NCBI GenBank assembly: GCA_023131835.1
Contig: JAGLZA010000088.1
Location: 1-40,613 of the forward strand
Reading direction: 5' to 3'
DNA: 40,613 nt
From: Caldifarciminota bacterium
GTDB taxonomy: Bacteria; Hydrothermota; UBA3072
Shown in pieces: positions 26,224-35,593 of this stretch. The notes below the pieces were generated by a model, which worked only from the letters and a program-made list of their open reading frames with translations, had not been told where the DNA came from and searched no databases. The position numbers were made by a program, and so were the translations under genes. Positions within the stretch are counted from its first letter, which is position 1; the number at the start of each line of letters is the position of its first letter.

Positions 26224-26980
26224 TTAATCCTTTTTCTTTTGCTATCTTAAGGTTAACCATTAGCAATTCAGAAATCATGGGTAATAGTGAAGGATTAAAT
26301 CCTTTTAGGGCTTCCAGATCCCTCTTCAGTGTATCGTAATCTCCTCTTTCAATAGGCCCTGTTAGAGAAGCAACATATCCCTTATCTTTGATATTCTTAA
26401 GGGTTGATTCTCCAAGATTAAATGCTATATCCTCCTCTAAACCACAACTTGCGAATAATTCATTTCCGATATAGAGTAAACTATTCATAAGATTGCTTGA
26501 AACAACCGAAGCTAAATGATACAGAGGTTTCTTATCTGATTCGACATAGAATGCTCTACCCTTCAGTGCACTAACGATCCTCCTGGCAGTCAAAATCCCG
26601 AAAGAATCCCCTTCAATTCCCCAGAACCCACCAGAGAGGTCCATACCATAGGTGGAAATGGAACAAAGAGGATGCAAGGAGAATCTCGCTCTTGGATATG
26701 GAGCATTGATGGCCATATGATTCAGTGAACCACTCGTATGTCCTACTATTAGATCGGAAGGAAGCTCTCCGGATAGAAATTCAATTGCTTTATCAGGAAG
26801 GGCAAGTATGACCAATAAATCTTTATAATCTAATTGCCTGGGATCCGATAATTTTTCATTCTCTTCTACCCATTCGGGATAGGAAATAGAATAATATCCG
26901 AGAAATTCCCAGTTAGCTGATTTTAGTGATTCAGCAAGAGAGGTCCCAACCCTCCCGGCACCACAAAGGGCAAATCTCAT
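26168..26980 (-). CDS. DUF2520 / Rossmann-like NADP-binding protein
   Basis: 270 aa. The N-terminal nucleotide-binding loop [11 protein letters not shown] (7-17) belongs to a ProC-like Rossmann fold; HTSGSL and [10 protein letters not shown] (about 80-110) and an all-helical C-terminal half are typical of the DUF2520 family. It is a likely oxidoreductase of unknown substrate. It overlaps rpmA by 4 bp at its start and the S55 gene by 56 bp at its end. Confidence 0.85.
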   Translation of the reverse strand: MRFALCGAGRVGTSLAESLKSANWEFLGYYSISYPEWVEENEKLSDPRQLDYKDLLVILALPDKAIEFLSGELPSDLIVGHTSGSLNHMAINAPYPRARFSLHPLCSISTYGMDLSGGFWGIEGDSFGILTARRIVSALKGRAFYVESDKKPLYHLASVVSSNLMNSLLYIGNELFASCGLEEDIAFNLGESTLKNIKDKGYVASLTGPIERGDYDTLKRDLEALKGFNPSLLPMISELLMVNLKIAKEKGLSEEDADSICSIISNYKNS

Positions 26981-27228
26981 TCAGATACGATATTGATGAC
27001 CTTCTTCCCGTGTCTTCTTCCAAATTCAACCCTGCCATCAATCAAAGCATATAGGGTATCATCACCCCCTCTGCCAACATTCCATCCGGGATGAAACTTA
27101 GTTCCTCTCTGACGCATCAGTATCATACCGGCCAGAACCTCCTCCCCACCAAACTTCTTAACACCAAGGTATTGAGGATTTGAATCGCGACCATTGCGGG
27201 AAGAACCCACACCTTTCTTATGCGCCAT
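26977..27228 (-). CDS. rpmA: 50S ribosomal protein L27
   Basis: 83 aa. [28 protein letters not shown] is the classical L27 N terminus near the peptidyl transferase centre, and [22 protein letters not shown] is its core. The N terminus begins directly MAHKKG, without the cleavable extension seen in Firmicutes. It overlaps rplU by 11 bp. Confidence 0.98.
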   Translation of the reverse strand: MAHKKGVGSSRNGRDSNPQYLGVKKFGGEEVLAGMILMRQRGTKFHPGWNVGRGGDDTLYALIDGRVEFGRRHGKKVINIVSE

Positions 27229-27556
27229 CTTCCCCTCCTTTCTTTTTATTTAAAACAACATCTTTGAGCTCTATCTCAGTGTATGACTGTCTGTGTCCCC
27301 TTGTTCTTCTATAACGTTTACGTCTCTTGTATTTATAAACAATAATCTTTCTATCCCTTCCATGGTCCAGAACCACTCCCTTTATTAACGCCCCCTCTAT
27401 ATAGGGACGCCCAATTATAACCCCTCCATTCTTCACAAGAAGGACTCTATCAAATGTAACCTCTTCTCCCACCTCTATGTTGATGTGGGGTATCTTTACC
27501 TTGGAACCAATATCTCCAACCCATTGAAATCCCTTTGCTTCAAATACTACAAACAT
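27218..27556 (-). CDS. rplU: 50S ribosomal protein L21
   Basis: 112 aa. It has [22 protein letters not shown], then [12 protein letters not shown] and [22 protein letters not shown], the basic 23S-rRNA-binding loop and C-terminal strand of L21. A short KKKGGEDGA tail makes it about ten residues longer than usual. It overlaps secG by 1 bp and rpmA by 11 bp; rplU-rpmA is the universal order. Confidence 0.97.
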   Translation of the reverse strand: MFVVFEAKGFQWVGDIGSKVKIPHINIEVGEEVTFDRVLLVKNGGVIIGRPYIEGALIKGVVLDHGRDRKIIVYKYKRRKRYRRTRGHRQSYTEIELKDVVLNKKKGGEDGA

Positions 27557-27966
27557 CAGTTTCCTCCTTCTGGTTGAATGGGCAGTTCTGGTAATTGTAG
27601 AGGCACTTCTTCTTCTAAACCCTTAGATGGTTCAGGCAACTCTGTTTGCTGTTCAGGAATAATTCCTTCAATGGGAATCCCTCTGTCAGCAGGAATGGAT
27701 TCCCTTAACTGCTTCTGAATATCACCTGTCACAGTCTGTCTGGGCACAACCATTGCAATGGAAGTAGAGGTTACGAAAAAGAGAACTGCAAGAACTGCTG
27801 TTATCTTCACAAGAAAGGGTGAAGCTCCCTTTCCACCGAAGAAAGAACCACTCCCTCCACCTCCAAATACCGAACTCATACCAGAACCATGGGTCTGCTG
27901 CATCAGTATTATGAGTATTAGCAGAATCGCAATAAATACATGAATACCCATTATCAGACCTAACAC
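27556..27966 (-). CDS. secG: Preprotein translocase subunit SecG
   Basis: 136 aa. Two transmembrane helices (about 3-24 and 53-74) flank a glycine-rich cytoplasmic loop (MSSVFGGGGSGSFFGGKGA), the SecG signature, including LIILMQQ before the loop. The tail of about 55 residues, rich in Pro, Glu and Leu, is longer than in E. coli. It overlaps tpiA and rplU by 1 bp each; gap-pgk-tpiA-secG is a common gene order. Confidence 0.95.
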   Translation of the reverse strand: MLGLIMGIHVFIAILLILIILMQQTHGSGMSSVFGGGGSGSFFGGKGASPFLVKITAVLAVLFFVTSTSIAMVVPRQTVTGDIQKQLRESIPADRGIPIEGIIPEQQTELPEPSKGLEEEVPLQLPELPIQPEGGN

Positions 27967-28712
27967 TATACCCTCCTTACGGCCTCAATTATTTCTATAA
28001 AACTCACGGGATCCAATGAAGCCCCTCCAATAAGAGCTCCATCGATGTTATCCTGTCTTAGCAATTCTTCTGCATTATGCGGCTTCACTGAACCTCCATA
28101 TATTACCCTGACTTCTTCTCCCTTATTACCCAACGAACCTCTTATTATCCTATGCATTTCTTCTGCATCCTCAGGCCTTGCTGTCTTTCCCGTTCCAATT
28201 GCCCAAATAGGTTCATATGCAAAAGCAATCCTTTCGGGATCCACCTCTGCACCCTTAAGTGCTTCTATTATCTCCCTCTTTACTATCTCCTCCGCCTTAC
28301 CCTCTTCCCTCTCCTTTTCTGTTTCTCCTATACATATAACAACATTTAGCCCTAAGCGCAAGGCCGTTTTTAATTTTTTTCTCACTCCCTCATCTGTTTC
28401 ACCAAAATATATCCTTCTCTCGGAATGACCTAAGATTACCCATTCCACTCCAAGTTCTTTCAAAAACACAGGGGATATCTCACCAGTATAAGCACCTTCC
28501 TCTTCCCAGAACATATTCTGGGCACCTACAGCATAATTTGAGTTAGAAAGCAATTCAATTGCCACAGGTAAAGAGGTAAATGGAGGTGCAATAAACACAT
28601 CAATATCACTAATATCAACCTTAGAGGTTTTTAGTGTGTTTATAAACTCCTCTGTCTCCCGAGCACCCTTATACATCTTCCAGTTCCCGCCAATAAGAAA
28701 TTTTCTCATCAT
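27966..28712 (-). CDS. tpiA: Triosephosphate isomerase
   Basis: 248 aa TIM barrel with NWKMYKG (N-terminal Asn/Lys), LGHSERR (electrophilic His), AYEPIWAIGTG (catalytic Glu) and YGGSVKPHNA with the phosphate-binding GALIGGASLDP loop. It interconverts DHAP and glyceraldehyde-3-phosphate. Two ATGs in tandem (28712 and 28709) follow GGGGTGAT, and either may be used. It lies 7 bp after pgk. Confidence 0.97.
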   Translation of the reverse strand: MMRKFLIGGNWKMYKGARETEEFINTLKTSKVDISDIDVFIAPPFTSLPVAIELLSNSNYAVGAQNMFWEEEGAYTGEISPVFLKELGVEWVILGHSERRIYFGETDEGVRKKLKTALRLGLNVVICIGETEKEREEGKAEEIVKREIIEALKGAEVDPERIAFAYEPIWAIGTGKTARPEDAEEMHRIIRGSLGNKGEEVRVIYGGSVKPHNAEELLRQDNIDGALIGGASLDPVSFIEIIEAVRRV

Positions 28713-28719
28713 ATCACCC

Positions 28720-29904
28720 CTATTTCAATACTGAGATTGCAGGTAATTCCTCGCCCGATAGGAATCGGAGTGATGCTCCACCACCTGTAGAGAGATGGAC
28801 AACATCAATAGAGTAATCCCTGATTACCTTATCTGTATCTCCTCCACCTACTACAGTTAGAACACCTTCTTTTGTTACTTCACCTATTGCAGTCGCAACC
28901 TCATATGTTCCCTTACCAAATGGAGAGACCTCATAAACGCCAAGGGGGCCGTTCCAGAAAATGGTATTGGATTCCTTTATTATTGAGTTGAATTCCTCTA
29001 TTGTCTTAGGCCCAATATCAACACCCTTCCATTCGAGAGGGATGTTATCAATATCAACGATTTTATTCTCTGCTCCTTCCTTTAGTTCTTTTGTGATAAC
29101 AGCATCCACCGGAAGAATCAATTTTACTTCATTCTGTTTAAGTACGGAGAATATATTCTCAATATCAGGAAAAAGGGATTCATCCACTAAAGACTCCCCT
29201 ACATCAATTCCCTTTTTGGCAAGAAAACCAAAAGCCATCCCCCCTCCAATGAGAAGATTATCCACAAGTGGGGCAAGGTTTTTTATAACCGGTATCTTGG
29301 TTTCCAGTTTTGCCCCTCCGAGTATTAGTGTAAAGGGAGAAGGCGGATCCAGAAGGAGTTTCTCAAGATTCTCAATCTCTCTCAACATAAGTAATCCTGC
29401 TGCTTTTTTCTCAAAGAACCCTACAACTCCATAGGTGGATACATGTTTCCTGTGAGCGGTTCCAAAAGCATCATCTACATAAACAGAAGCAATTGATGCG
29501 AGTTCCCAGGCAAAGTCAGGATCATTTTCCTCTTCTTCCGGATGAAAGCGTGTATTCTCAAGAAGCAGTAATTCTCCTTCCTCAAGTCTCCCCACCGCAT
29601 CTTTCACCACATCTCCAATAGTTCCATCAACGAATTTCACCTCTTTCCCCAACAATTCCCCTAATTTCATAGCAACCGGGAAAAGTGATAATTCCTCAAC
29701 CCTCTCTCCTTTAGGGCGTCCAAGATGAGAGAGCATTATTATCCTTGCCTTCTTTTCAATGAGATATTCAATGGTTGGTAGGGCTGCGGTTAATCTCGAG
29801 TCATCCCGGATTACTCCATCCTTGATTGGGACATTAAAATCAAAACGACAAAGAACTCGCTCTCCTTTGAGTTCAAGGTCATGTATAGAAGGTATATTTA
29901 TCAT
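28720..29904 (-). CDS. pgk: Phosphoglycerate kinase
   Basis: 394 aa. RFDFNVPIKDG (about 21-31), SHLGRPKG (about 59-66), LLENTRFHPEEE, FGTAHRKHVST, ILGGAKLETKI, IFWNGPLGVYE and VVGGGDTDKVI are the substrate and nucleotide motifs. It catalyses the first ATP-forming step of glycolysis. The Asp-Thr in GGGDT, where many enzymes have GGGDS, is a minor variation. It overlaps gap by 4 bp. Confidence 0.97.
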   Translation of the reverse strand: MINIPSIHDLELKGERVLCRFDFNVPIKDGVIRDDSRLTAALPTIEYLIEKKARIIMLSHLGRPKGERVEELSLFPVAMKLGELLGKEVKFVDGTIGDVVKDAVGRLEEGELLLLENTRFHPEEEENDPDFAWELASIASVYVDDAFGTAHRKHVSTYGVVGFFEKKAAGLLMLREIENLEKLLLDPPSPFTLILGGAKLETKIPVIKNLAPLVDNLLIGGGMAFGFLAKKGIDVGESLVDESLFPDIENIFSVLKQNEVKLILPVDAVITKELKEGAENKIVDIDNIPLEWKGVDIGPKTIEEFNSIIKESNTIFWNGPLGVYEVSPFGKGTYEVATAIGEVTKEGVLTVVGGGDTDKVIRDYSIDVVHLSTGGGASLRFLSGEELPAISVLK

Positions 29905-30911
29905 AGGCGTTTACCCATCATTATGGCTACATCAATTACCCTAATCGAAAATCCCCATTCATTATCATACCAGGATAGAACCTTGACCATTTTCCCGCCA
30001 ACCACCCTTGTAAATCCCGGGTCAAATATCGAAGAATGTGGGTTTCCGATGATATCAATAGAAACAACTGGATCCTTTAAATATTCAAGAACACCAGATA
30101 ATTCCCCTTCTGCATATTCCTTGAATTTAGCATTTACCTCTTCCTCTGTGGTCTCCTTTGCCACCTCACATACGAAGTCCACAATAGCGCCATCCGGAAC
30201 AGGAACCCGCAAAGCTATTGCATCGAGTTTACCCTCTAATTCTGGTATCACCTCTATAGTTGCCGTAGATGCTCCTGTTGTTGTAGGTATGATAGATAAT
30301 GCAGCAGCCCTTCCCCTCCTCAAATCTTTGCTGGGTAGATCGAGGATTTTCTGGGTAGATGTGTAGGCATGAGTTGTGGTCATAAGACCGCGTTTTATCC
30401 CAAAGGATTCATGCAGAACCTTGACCACTGGAGCAAAGCAATTGGTTGTACAGGAAGCATTGCATATTATATCATGCTCATCCGGATTGTATTCTGAATG
30501 ATTTACTCCATAGACAAGAGTAAAAACCTTATCTTTCCCCTTGGCTGGCGCCGTAATAATAACCTTCCTTGCCCCGGCTTCCAGGTGTTTTGCTGCCTCA
30601 TCCTTCTTCCTGAATATCCCTGTTGCTTCAATCGCTATATCTACACCAAGTTCCTTCCAGGGTAGAGATGCAGGATCCTTCTCCTTAAAGAAGGGAATTT
30701 CCTTATCATTTACAATAAGGGAATCCCCTTTAATCTCAACACTCCCCTTAAATCTGCCATGAACAGAATCATACTTAAAGAGATAGGCAAGCGTATTAAT
30801 ATCCGCAATATCATTTATACCAAGGACCTCGATATCATCTCGGTTCACTGCATCCCGCAGGATACATCTTCCTATCCTACCAAAACCGTTAATACCAACA
30901 CGAACAGCCAT
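29901..30911 (-). CDS. gap: Glyceraldehyde-3-phosphate dehydrogenase, type I
   Basis: 336 aa. GINGFGRIGR (8-17) binds NAD, ASCTTNC holds the catalytic cysteine (about 150), THAYTSTQ the catalytic His, and WYDNEWGFSIRV the C-terminal motif. It is followed by pgk, tpiA and secG, with strong AAGGAGG upstream, 12 bp after the outer-membrane-type gene. Confidence 0.97.
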   Translation of the reverse strand: MAVRVGINGFGRIGRCILRDAVNRDDIEVLGINDIADINTLAYLFKYDSVHGRFKGSVEIKGDSLIVNDKEIPFFKEKDPASLPWKELGVDIAIEATGIFRKKDEAAKHLEAGARKVIITAPAKGKDKVFTLVYGVNHSEYNPDEHDIICNASCTTNCFAPVVKVLHESFGIKRGLMTTTHAYTSTQKILDLPSKDLRRGRAAALSIIPTTTGASTATIEVIPELEGKLDAIALRVPVPDGAIVDFVCEVAKETTEEEVNAKFKEYAEGELSGVLEYLKDPVVSIDIIGNPHSSIFDPGFTRVVGGKMVKVLSWYDNEWGFSIRVIDVAIMMGKRL

Positions 30912-30923
30912 TTATCCTCCTTT

Positions 30924-32411
30924 TTATAAACTTATCCCGATACCAATACCAAAATTTATATTTTCCCAGAAATCAAAAGTAAACTCCTCTTCTTCCAATT
31001 TAGTCATAGTTCCCAATAAAACCTGTGTTATATTCATCTTGAGAGGGATTGCAATCCTGAAATTGTCGTGTTTATAACCTACCGAGAGACCTACAGTGGC
31101 TGATGGAATGAATATGTCTTCAATATCCGGACTCTCCGTATTCAGCCATAGTATGCTACCTGCAACCCCGAAAGAAACATCCAGAACAGGAACGGGAAGT
31201 CCTAAAAAGACTCCCGCACTTATTCTCTGAATATTGAGTTCGTTGGAAGCAGGAAGGTCTATTGCTCCGTTTATTCCGAGTTTTATCCCGGGAATCTTCA
31301 ACAGGAGTGCAGCTTTCAATGAATGATAACCTACAAACTGAAGATTTGCATCACCTATCTCCTGATTAACCTTTTTTTGTAGGTCGCTTATGGTGATTCC
31401 TACATTCCCTGTAATCTGATGGTTTACAGTATCAACATTCATACCTGTAGTATCAATATCAAAACTATCGGGCAGTTCCGCTATCTGAGTAAAGAGCCAC
31501 CCATATTCGCCCAAAAGGCCGAATCCATTACCAAACTCATAGACCAGAGAGACCTTTAATATCTTTGCATCAAGAAGTAATCCGACATTAACCGCAGTTT
31601 GTGTCGCTTCAATATCACCCTGAAGGTTTCCGTAGAATAGGGTATCATTGATAAAAGCAGTTCCAGCAACATCAACAACCCACATATCCCCAAGGGAACC
31701 CTCTACAGTGGTATCTACAGAAACCGAGAAGGTATCAGGGATAACAGCAATATTCCCACTACCGTGCAATTTATTCCTGCTGAACTTCAAACCAGCACCA
31801 ATCTTTATGGGGCCAATACCGGTCCCTGCGCCAACGAAGATAGGAGATGATGAATACTCAATCTTGAACGGATCCGCACATTCGACAGATATCCCACCAT
31901 TAAATGGAATATCTACTACAATGGTATCACCCTCGGGGATATCAGGGTGATCGGAATGCGTTAGTTTAAATGGTTCTTCAGGATGAAAATCACCATGGAT
32001 GCTCCCATTCAACCCCATCTCCAACCCCCATTTATAACCCCGTGCAGAGGAAATTCCTATTCCAAACCGTCCTATCCTCTTTGAGATACCTATAAAATCC
32101 ATCCCACCCATCTCACTATATCCAAAGTCAAAGGGAACATAAATAGACTCTTCAACACCTCCGACATCAAATGAATCTTCAAGTGTAGAGCTGCTCTTCC
32201 CTGAAAAAGAAAAACCAGTAAAGAAATCAAGATTCCCTGATGAGGCTAATACTGCCGGATTGATATCTGCTCCTATTATTCCGGTGCCTTCAGCGGGATT
32301 CAAAAAACCCCTGTCAAGGAAAAAGAGATTGGTCGAACTGGAGGTATGATTGAGTTGAATATAGTAATCCCCTTCTATCTGAATAGTAAAAAATAAAATA
32401 ATTAAAAACAT
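30924..32411 (-). CDS. Exported outer-membrane beta-barrel-like protein
   Basis: 495 aa. A hydrophobic signal (MFLIILFFTIQ) is followed by alternating hydrophobic strands with many glycines throughout (FGIGISSARGYKWGLEMGLNG, ISAGVFLGLPVPVLDVSFGVAGS) and a C-terminal strand NFGIGIGISL, the look of an outer-membrane beta-barrel in the DUF5723/FadL-like range. No specific family is recognised. It sits between asnS and gap, with AAAAGGAGG upstream, 12 bp after the asnS stop. The function is unknown. Confidence 0.68.
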   Translation of the reverse strand: MFLIILFFTIQIEGDYYIQLNHTSSSTNLFFLDRGFLNPAEGTGIIGADINPAVLASSGNLDFFTGFSFSGKSSSTLEDSFDVGGVEESIYVPFDFGYSEMGGMDFIGISKRIGRFGIGISSARGYKWGLEMGLNGSIHGDFHPEEPFKLTHSDHPDIPEGDTIVVDIPFNGGISVECADPFKIEYSSSPIFVGAGTGIGPIKIGAGLKFSRNKLHGSGNIAVIPDTFSVSVDTTVEGSLGDMWVVDVAGTAFINDTLFYGNLQGDIEATQTAVNVGLLLDAKILKVSLVYEFGNGFGLLGEYGWLFTQIAELPDSFDIDTTGMNVDTVNHQITGNVGITISDLQKKVNQEIGDANLQFVGYHSLKAALLLKIPGIKLGINGAIDLPASNELNIQRISAGVFLGLPVPVLDVSFGVAGSILWLNTESPDIEDIFIPSATVGLSVGYKHDNFRIAIPLKMNITQVLLGTMTKLEEEEFTFDFWENINFGIGIGISL

Positions 32412-32423
32412 AATAACCTCCTT

Positions 32424-33713
32424 TTAAGGATAAACTCTCCCCAGCATTCTGGGGAAGGGTATTGTCTCCCTGATATGTTTTATGCCACAAATCCAGGCAA
32501 CTAATCGTTCAATGCCGAGGCCAAAACCAGCATGTGGAACAGAACCAAATCTACGGAGATCAAGATACCACTGGAAAGCCTCCATTGGAAGCTCTCTACT
32601 TTCTATACTCTTTTCCAATTCCTTTATATCGAATTCCCTTTCACCGCCGCCTACGATCTCACCGTAACCCTCAGGAGCCAGTAGATCAAAGGATAGGGTG
32701 TCACCCGTTTCTGAGTCCTTTCGCATATAAAAGGCTTTTACATCTATTGGGAAATGGGTTATCATAAACGGAGTATCAAAACTCATGGCAAGCACTGTCT
32801 CCTGTGGAGCACCGAAGTCATCGCCATATTCCATTGATTCGCCTAATTCATTCACTCGCCTGACCGCCTCTTCATACCTGATACGAGGAAAGGGAGTGAT
32901 TGTTGATTCAAGCAATGTCGTATCCCTATCCAGGGTTCTTAGCTCCTCCTTTCTTTTCTCAAGAACACGATGGATAGCATTCCCAACCATACCCTCAGCC
33001 AGTTCCATTGCATCTTCAAGATGGGCATAGGCCATCTCAGGCTCTATCTGCCAGAACTCTGTTAGATGACGACGGGTCTTTGATTTCTCTGCGCGGAATG
33101 TAGGACCAAAGCAATAGACCCTGCTGAATGCAAGGGCTGTAGCTTCACTATAAAGTTGTCCACTCTGGGATAGATAAACAGGTTCGCCAAAGTAATTCAC
33201 CTCAAAGAGGGTAGTCGTGCCCTCACAGGCAGCAGGAGTAAAGATAGGAGCGTCGAGTTGAAGGAATCCCTTCTCCCACAGGTATTCCTGTACAGACCTT
33301 ACCACCTCCGCACGTATTCGCAAGACCGCCCACTGTTTTGATGAACGCACCCATAGATGACGGTTCCCCAGGAGAAAATCCACACCATGAGATTTTGGGC
33401 TAATCGGATAACCTTCCTTATTCTGTATAGCCTCTATTGACCTGACGGATAGTTCATATCCTGTAGGTGCTCTTTGCTCCCTGTGGACTGATCCCCTGAC
33501 CACAATGGATGCTTCCTGATTGAGGTCATTGATAAGGGCAAAACCCTCATCATCAGTATCTTTCTCTGCAGCTACCCCCTGAATAAATCCAGTCCCGTCA
33601 CGGATCATTAAGAATTTTATTCTCCCACTGGACCGCTTATTATGCAGCCATCCTCGAAGCTCTACTTCCTGCCCTTCATACTTGTGAATATCCTCTATAT
33701 ACACCCATTTCAT
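32424..33713 (-). CDS. asnS: Asparaginyl-tRNA synthetase
   Basis: 429 aa class IIb enzyme. An N-terminal OB-fold (VELRGWLHNKRSSGRIKFLMIRDG) binds the anticodon; FLQLDAPIFTPAACEGTTTLFEV and FRAEKSKTRRHLTEFWQIEPEMA (motif 2) and GFGLGIERLVAWICG (motif 3) form the catalytic core. AACEGTTTLF is the asparaginyl rather than aspartyl type, so Asn-tRNA is charged directly. It heads the 15-gene run. The ATG lies 8 nt after a TATTAT -10 box without a Shine-Dalgarno sequence. Confidence 0.97.
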   Translation of the reverse strand: MKWVYIEDIHKYEGQEVELRGWLHNKRSSGRIKFLMIRDGTGFIQGVAAEKDTDDEGFALINDLNQEASIVVRGSVHREQRAPTGYELSVRSIEAIQNKEGYPISPKSHGVDFLLGNRHLWVRSSKQWAVLRIRAEVVRSVQEYLWEKGFLQLDAPIFTPAACEGTTTLFEVNYFGEPVYLSQSGQLYSEATALAFSRVYCFGPTFRAEKSKTRRHLTEFWQIEPEMAYAHLEDAMELAEGMVGNAIHRVLEKRKEELRTLDRDTTLLESTITPFPRIRYEEAVRRVNELGESMEYGDDFGAPQETVLAMSFDTPFMITHFPIDVKAFYMRKDSETGDTLSFDLLAPEGYGEIVGGGEREFDIKELEKSIESRELPMEAFQWYLDLRRFGSVPHAGFGLGIERLVAWICGIKHIRETIPFPRMLGRVYP

Positions 33714-33721
33714 AGTGTTTT

Positions 33722-33749
33722 ATAATATCTATATCCCTTATAAAGTCAA
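33722..33749 (-). promoter_or_regulatory. Promoter of asnS run, leaderless type
   Basis: TTGACT (complement of 33744-33749), 16-bp spacer, TATTAT (complement of 33722-33727), then 8 nt to the ATG. No Shine-Dalgarno sequence lies between. Confidence 0.65.
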
Positions 33750-33754
33750 CCCTT

Positions 33755-34215
33755 ATTCACTCTCCCCACACCCCCCTATTTAACCACAGAGGTCACTGAG
33801 AACTAAAGAGCCCCACCAATCCCCTTTATTTTTTGTGTTTTAGAGGACACAGAGGAGGCCCTGACAATCCCCCCCTTATTTCACCATGAAGACACGAAGG
33901 ACACAAATAGTCGCTTCGCTCCATTGAAAATTGAAGAATGCAAAGTGCAAAATGCAAAATTCCTCTCCACCAACCCACAAGAAAGGAATCACAAAGAAGA
34001 CAAAGGAAAAATAGTTAAGTGGTTGAATGGGAAAATAGTTAAATAGGTTATTGTTGAAATGGCTAATATTGGGAACGCCTATTTGACAATTTAATCATTC
34101 AACAATTCAATTAAAGTTAAGTAGGAGCGACATCCCTGTCGCGAAAATGTAGGAACGAATTTCTTCGAAAGTGGAGTAGGGGCAAGATATATCTTACCCT
34201 CAACATCCTGGGTTG
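33755..34215. repeat. Intergenic repeat tract
   Basis: No gene seen. 'accacagagg(t/a)cac' units recur near 33783, 33843 and 33882. ATAGTCGCTTCGCTCCATTG lies at about 33907-33926, followed by 'aaaattgaagaatgcaaagtgcaaaatg'. 'Aaatagttaaatagg' stretches lie near 34010-34050, and GGGCAAGATATATCTTACCC at 34180-34199. The tract ends close to the stop of the methyltransferase gene at 34223. Confidence 0.7.
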
Positions 34216-34222
34216 CGCTTAA

Positions 34223-35350
34223 CTATCTATTTGCCCACCAGATGAGTGCATGAACACCATTACTTAAAAGGTAAAGTTCTCCATTTCTATCTACCAACAG
34301 GTCTTTATCTTTCAAATCCACCATTACCTCTATCTCAACTCCTTCCTTCCATATTCCAAGTCTCTCATACATATTTTTTCGTTGTTTGAGATAAATCCTC
34401 CATAGCACATCTCCTCTTTCATTTTCAATCTCAACATTAGCAAAAATTCCCATCTGGTGCAGGGCATTTATCTTAGAGAGATAAGAACACCAGGGAACCT
34501 CTTCTACTTCGAGTTTTTTCTTGAGTATTGTATCTGCAACTCTAATTCCATCGTTAGTAGCTCTATCCCCATCAATGATTATACAATATCCCTTACAAAG
34601 ATTGGCCATTTTTTCAATCGTTGATTTAAGGTCTTTCACCCCCAGACTATACGCCGCCAGCACAACATCAAATTTACCAATATCCTCCACATCTTCGAAT
34701 CTTTGAGGTAAAATGGAAATATTGTTGAATTCTGCTTTCTTCTCTAAAATTTTCCGCATGGCAGCAGATGGCTCTAAAGCCACAACCTCTTCCACCCACT
34801 TTGCAATGGGCAAGGTAAACGCCCCTGTTCCAGGACCTATCTCCAATACTTTGGAATCATTCTTCAAAAACCGAAAGACCTTGTCCAATAACTTACCAGG
34901 GTAATTTATGGATGTGCTCCATTCATCGTAATGATCGGCTATTCCCTCCCATGGGTCACTGACCTCTCCGCTATATTTAGTCCAAACACTTTTTTCCCTT
35001 AAACTATTCCAGACCTCAATCCAACCTATGTGTTCTGGGTCAAAATAGGTAGGAGTAGCCATATAAATATATCTCAGATTCCTATCTCCTGCAACCAGAC
35101 TATGAAAGGTATATGGAGGAATATATACCACGGAATTTCCTTTTACAAAAAGTTCCTTTCCGTCGAGTAAAATCCTTCCCTCTCCATCCAGAATTATCAG
35201 CATCTCTTCATAATGACCTGTAGTATGTTTTTCACACTCCTCTCCAGGGTCCAGACAAACCTGTCCTGCTTCAAGCATCTTTGTGCTTTTCTCAAACAGA
35301 GGAAAGGTTCTTTTCTCACTTAGTTCCACTATCGAATCTCTTTCACTCAT
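34223..35350 (-). CDS. Cupin and SAM-dependent methyltransferase fusion
   Basis: 375 aa from the ATG at 35350, which stands 6 nt after GGAGGT; an ATG two codons earlier abuts the site and is less likely. Residues about 20-100 form a cupin (HTTGHYEEMLIILDGEGRI; PPYTFHSL with the second-motif His). Residues about 165-240 form a class I methyltransferase core, with motif I VLEIGPGTGAF. The C-terminal 75 residues are unassigned. The substrate is unknown; cupin-methyltransferase fusions may use the cupin as a sensor or as an enzyme on the same small molecule. It is divergent from a second cupin gene with overlapping promoters. Confidence 0.82.
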   Translation of the reverse strand: MSERDSIVELSEKRTFPLFEKSTKMLEAGQVCLDPGEECEKHTTGHYEEMLIILDGEGRILLDGKELFVKGNSVVYIPPYTFHSLVAGDRNLRYIYMATPTYFDPEHIGWIEVWNSLREKSVWTKYSGEVSDPWEGIADHYDEWSTSINYPGKLLDKVFRFLKNDSKVLEIGPGTGAFTLPIAKWVEEVVALEPSAAMRKILEKKAEFNNISILPQRFEDVEDIGKFDVVLAAYSLGVKDLKSTIEKMANLCKGYCIIIDGDRATNDGIRVADTILKKKLEVEEVPWCSYLSKINALHQMGIFANVEIENERGDVLWRIYLKQRKNMYERLGIWKEGVEIEVMVDLKDKDLLVDRNGELYLLSNGVHALIWWANR

Positions 35351-35485
35351 TGTCATACCTCCTCTATGATATTTTGAACATCTTCATTACATTGGGCGAG
35401 CACCTGCCTTCTCATCTCTCGCAACCGAAAAGGGTTGCCCCTACATAAAACAATGAAACTCCAACAAATTTTTACTCCTTACTCC

Positions 35486-35513
35486 TTGCAATTATTATCT
35501 TCAACTGTATGAT
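35486..35513 (+). promoter_or_regulatory. Promoter of cupin gene
   Basis: TTGCAA (35486-35491), 16-bp spacer, TATGAT (35508-35513), 80 nt before the ATG at 35594. Its -10 overlaps the -10 of the divergent methyltransferase promoter. Confidence 0.5.
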
Positions 35514-35540
35514 TATATCGTATTTATGAAATATATGCAA
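35512..35540 (-). promoter_or_regulatory. Promoter of cupin-methyltransferase gene
   Basis: TTGCAT (complement of 35535-35540), 17-bp spacer, TATAAT (complement of 35512-35517). It lies back to back with, and overlaps, the cupin promoter. A GCAACC-GAAAA-GGGTTGC palindrome (about 35420-35438) lies in the long 5' leader. Confidence 0.55.
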
Positions 35541-35593
35541 GACGTTTTATTTGCCCTGATATTATATAATCCTTTAAATCCAGGGGGAAGATT

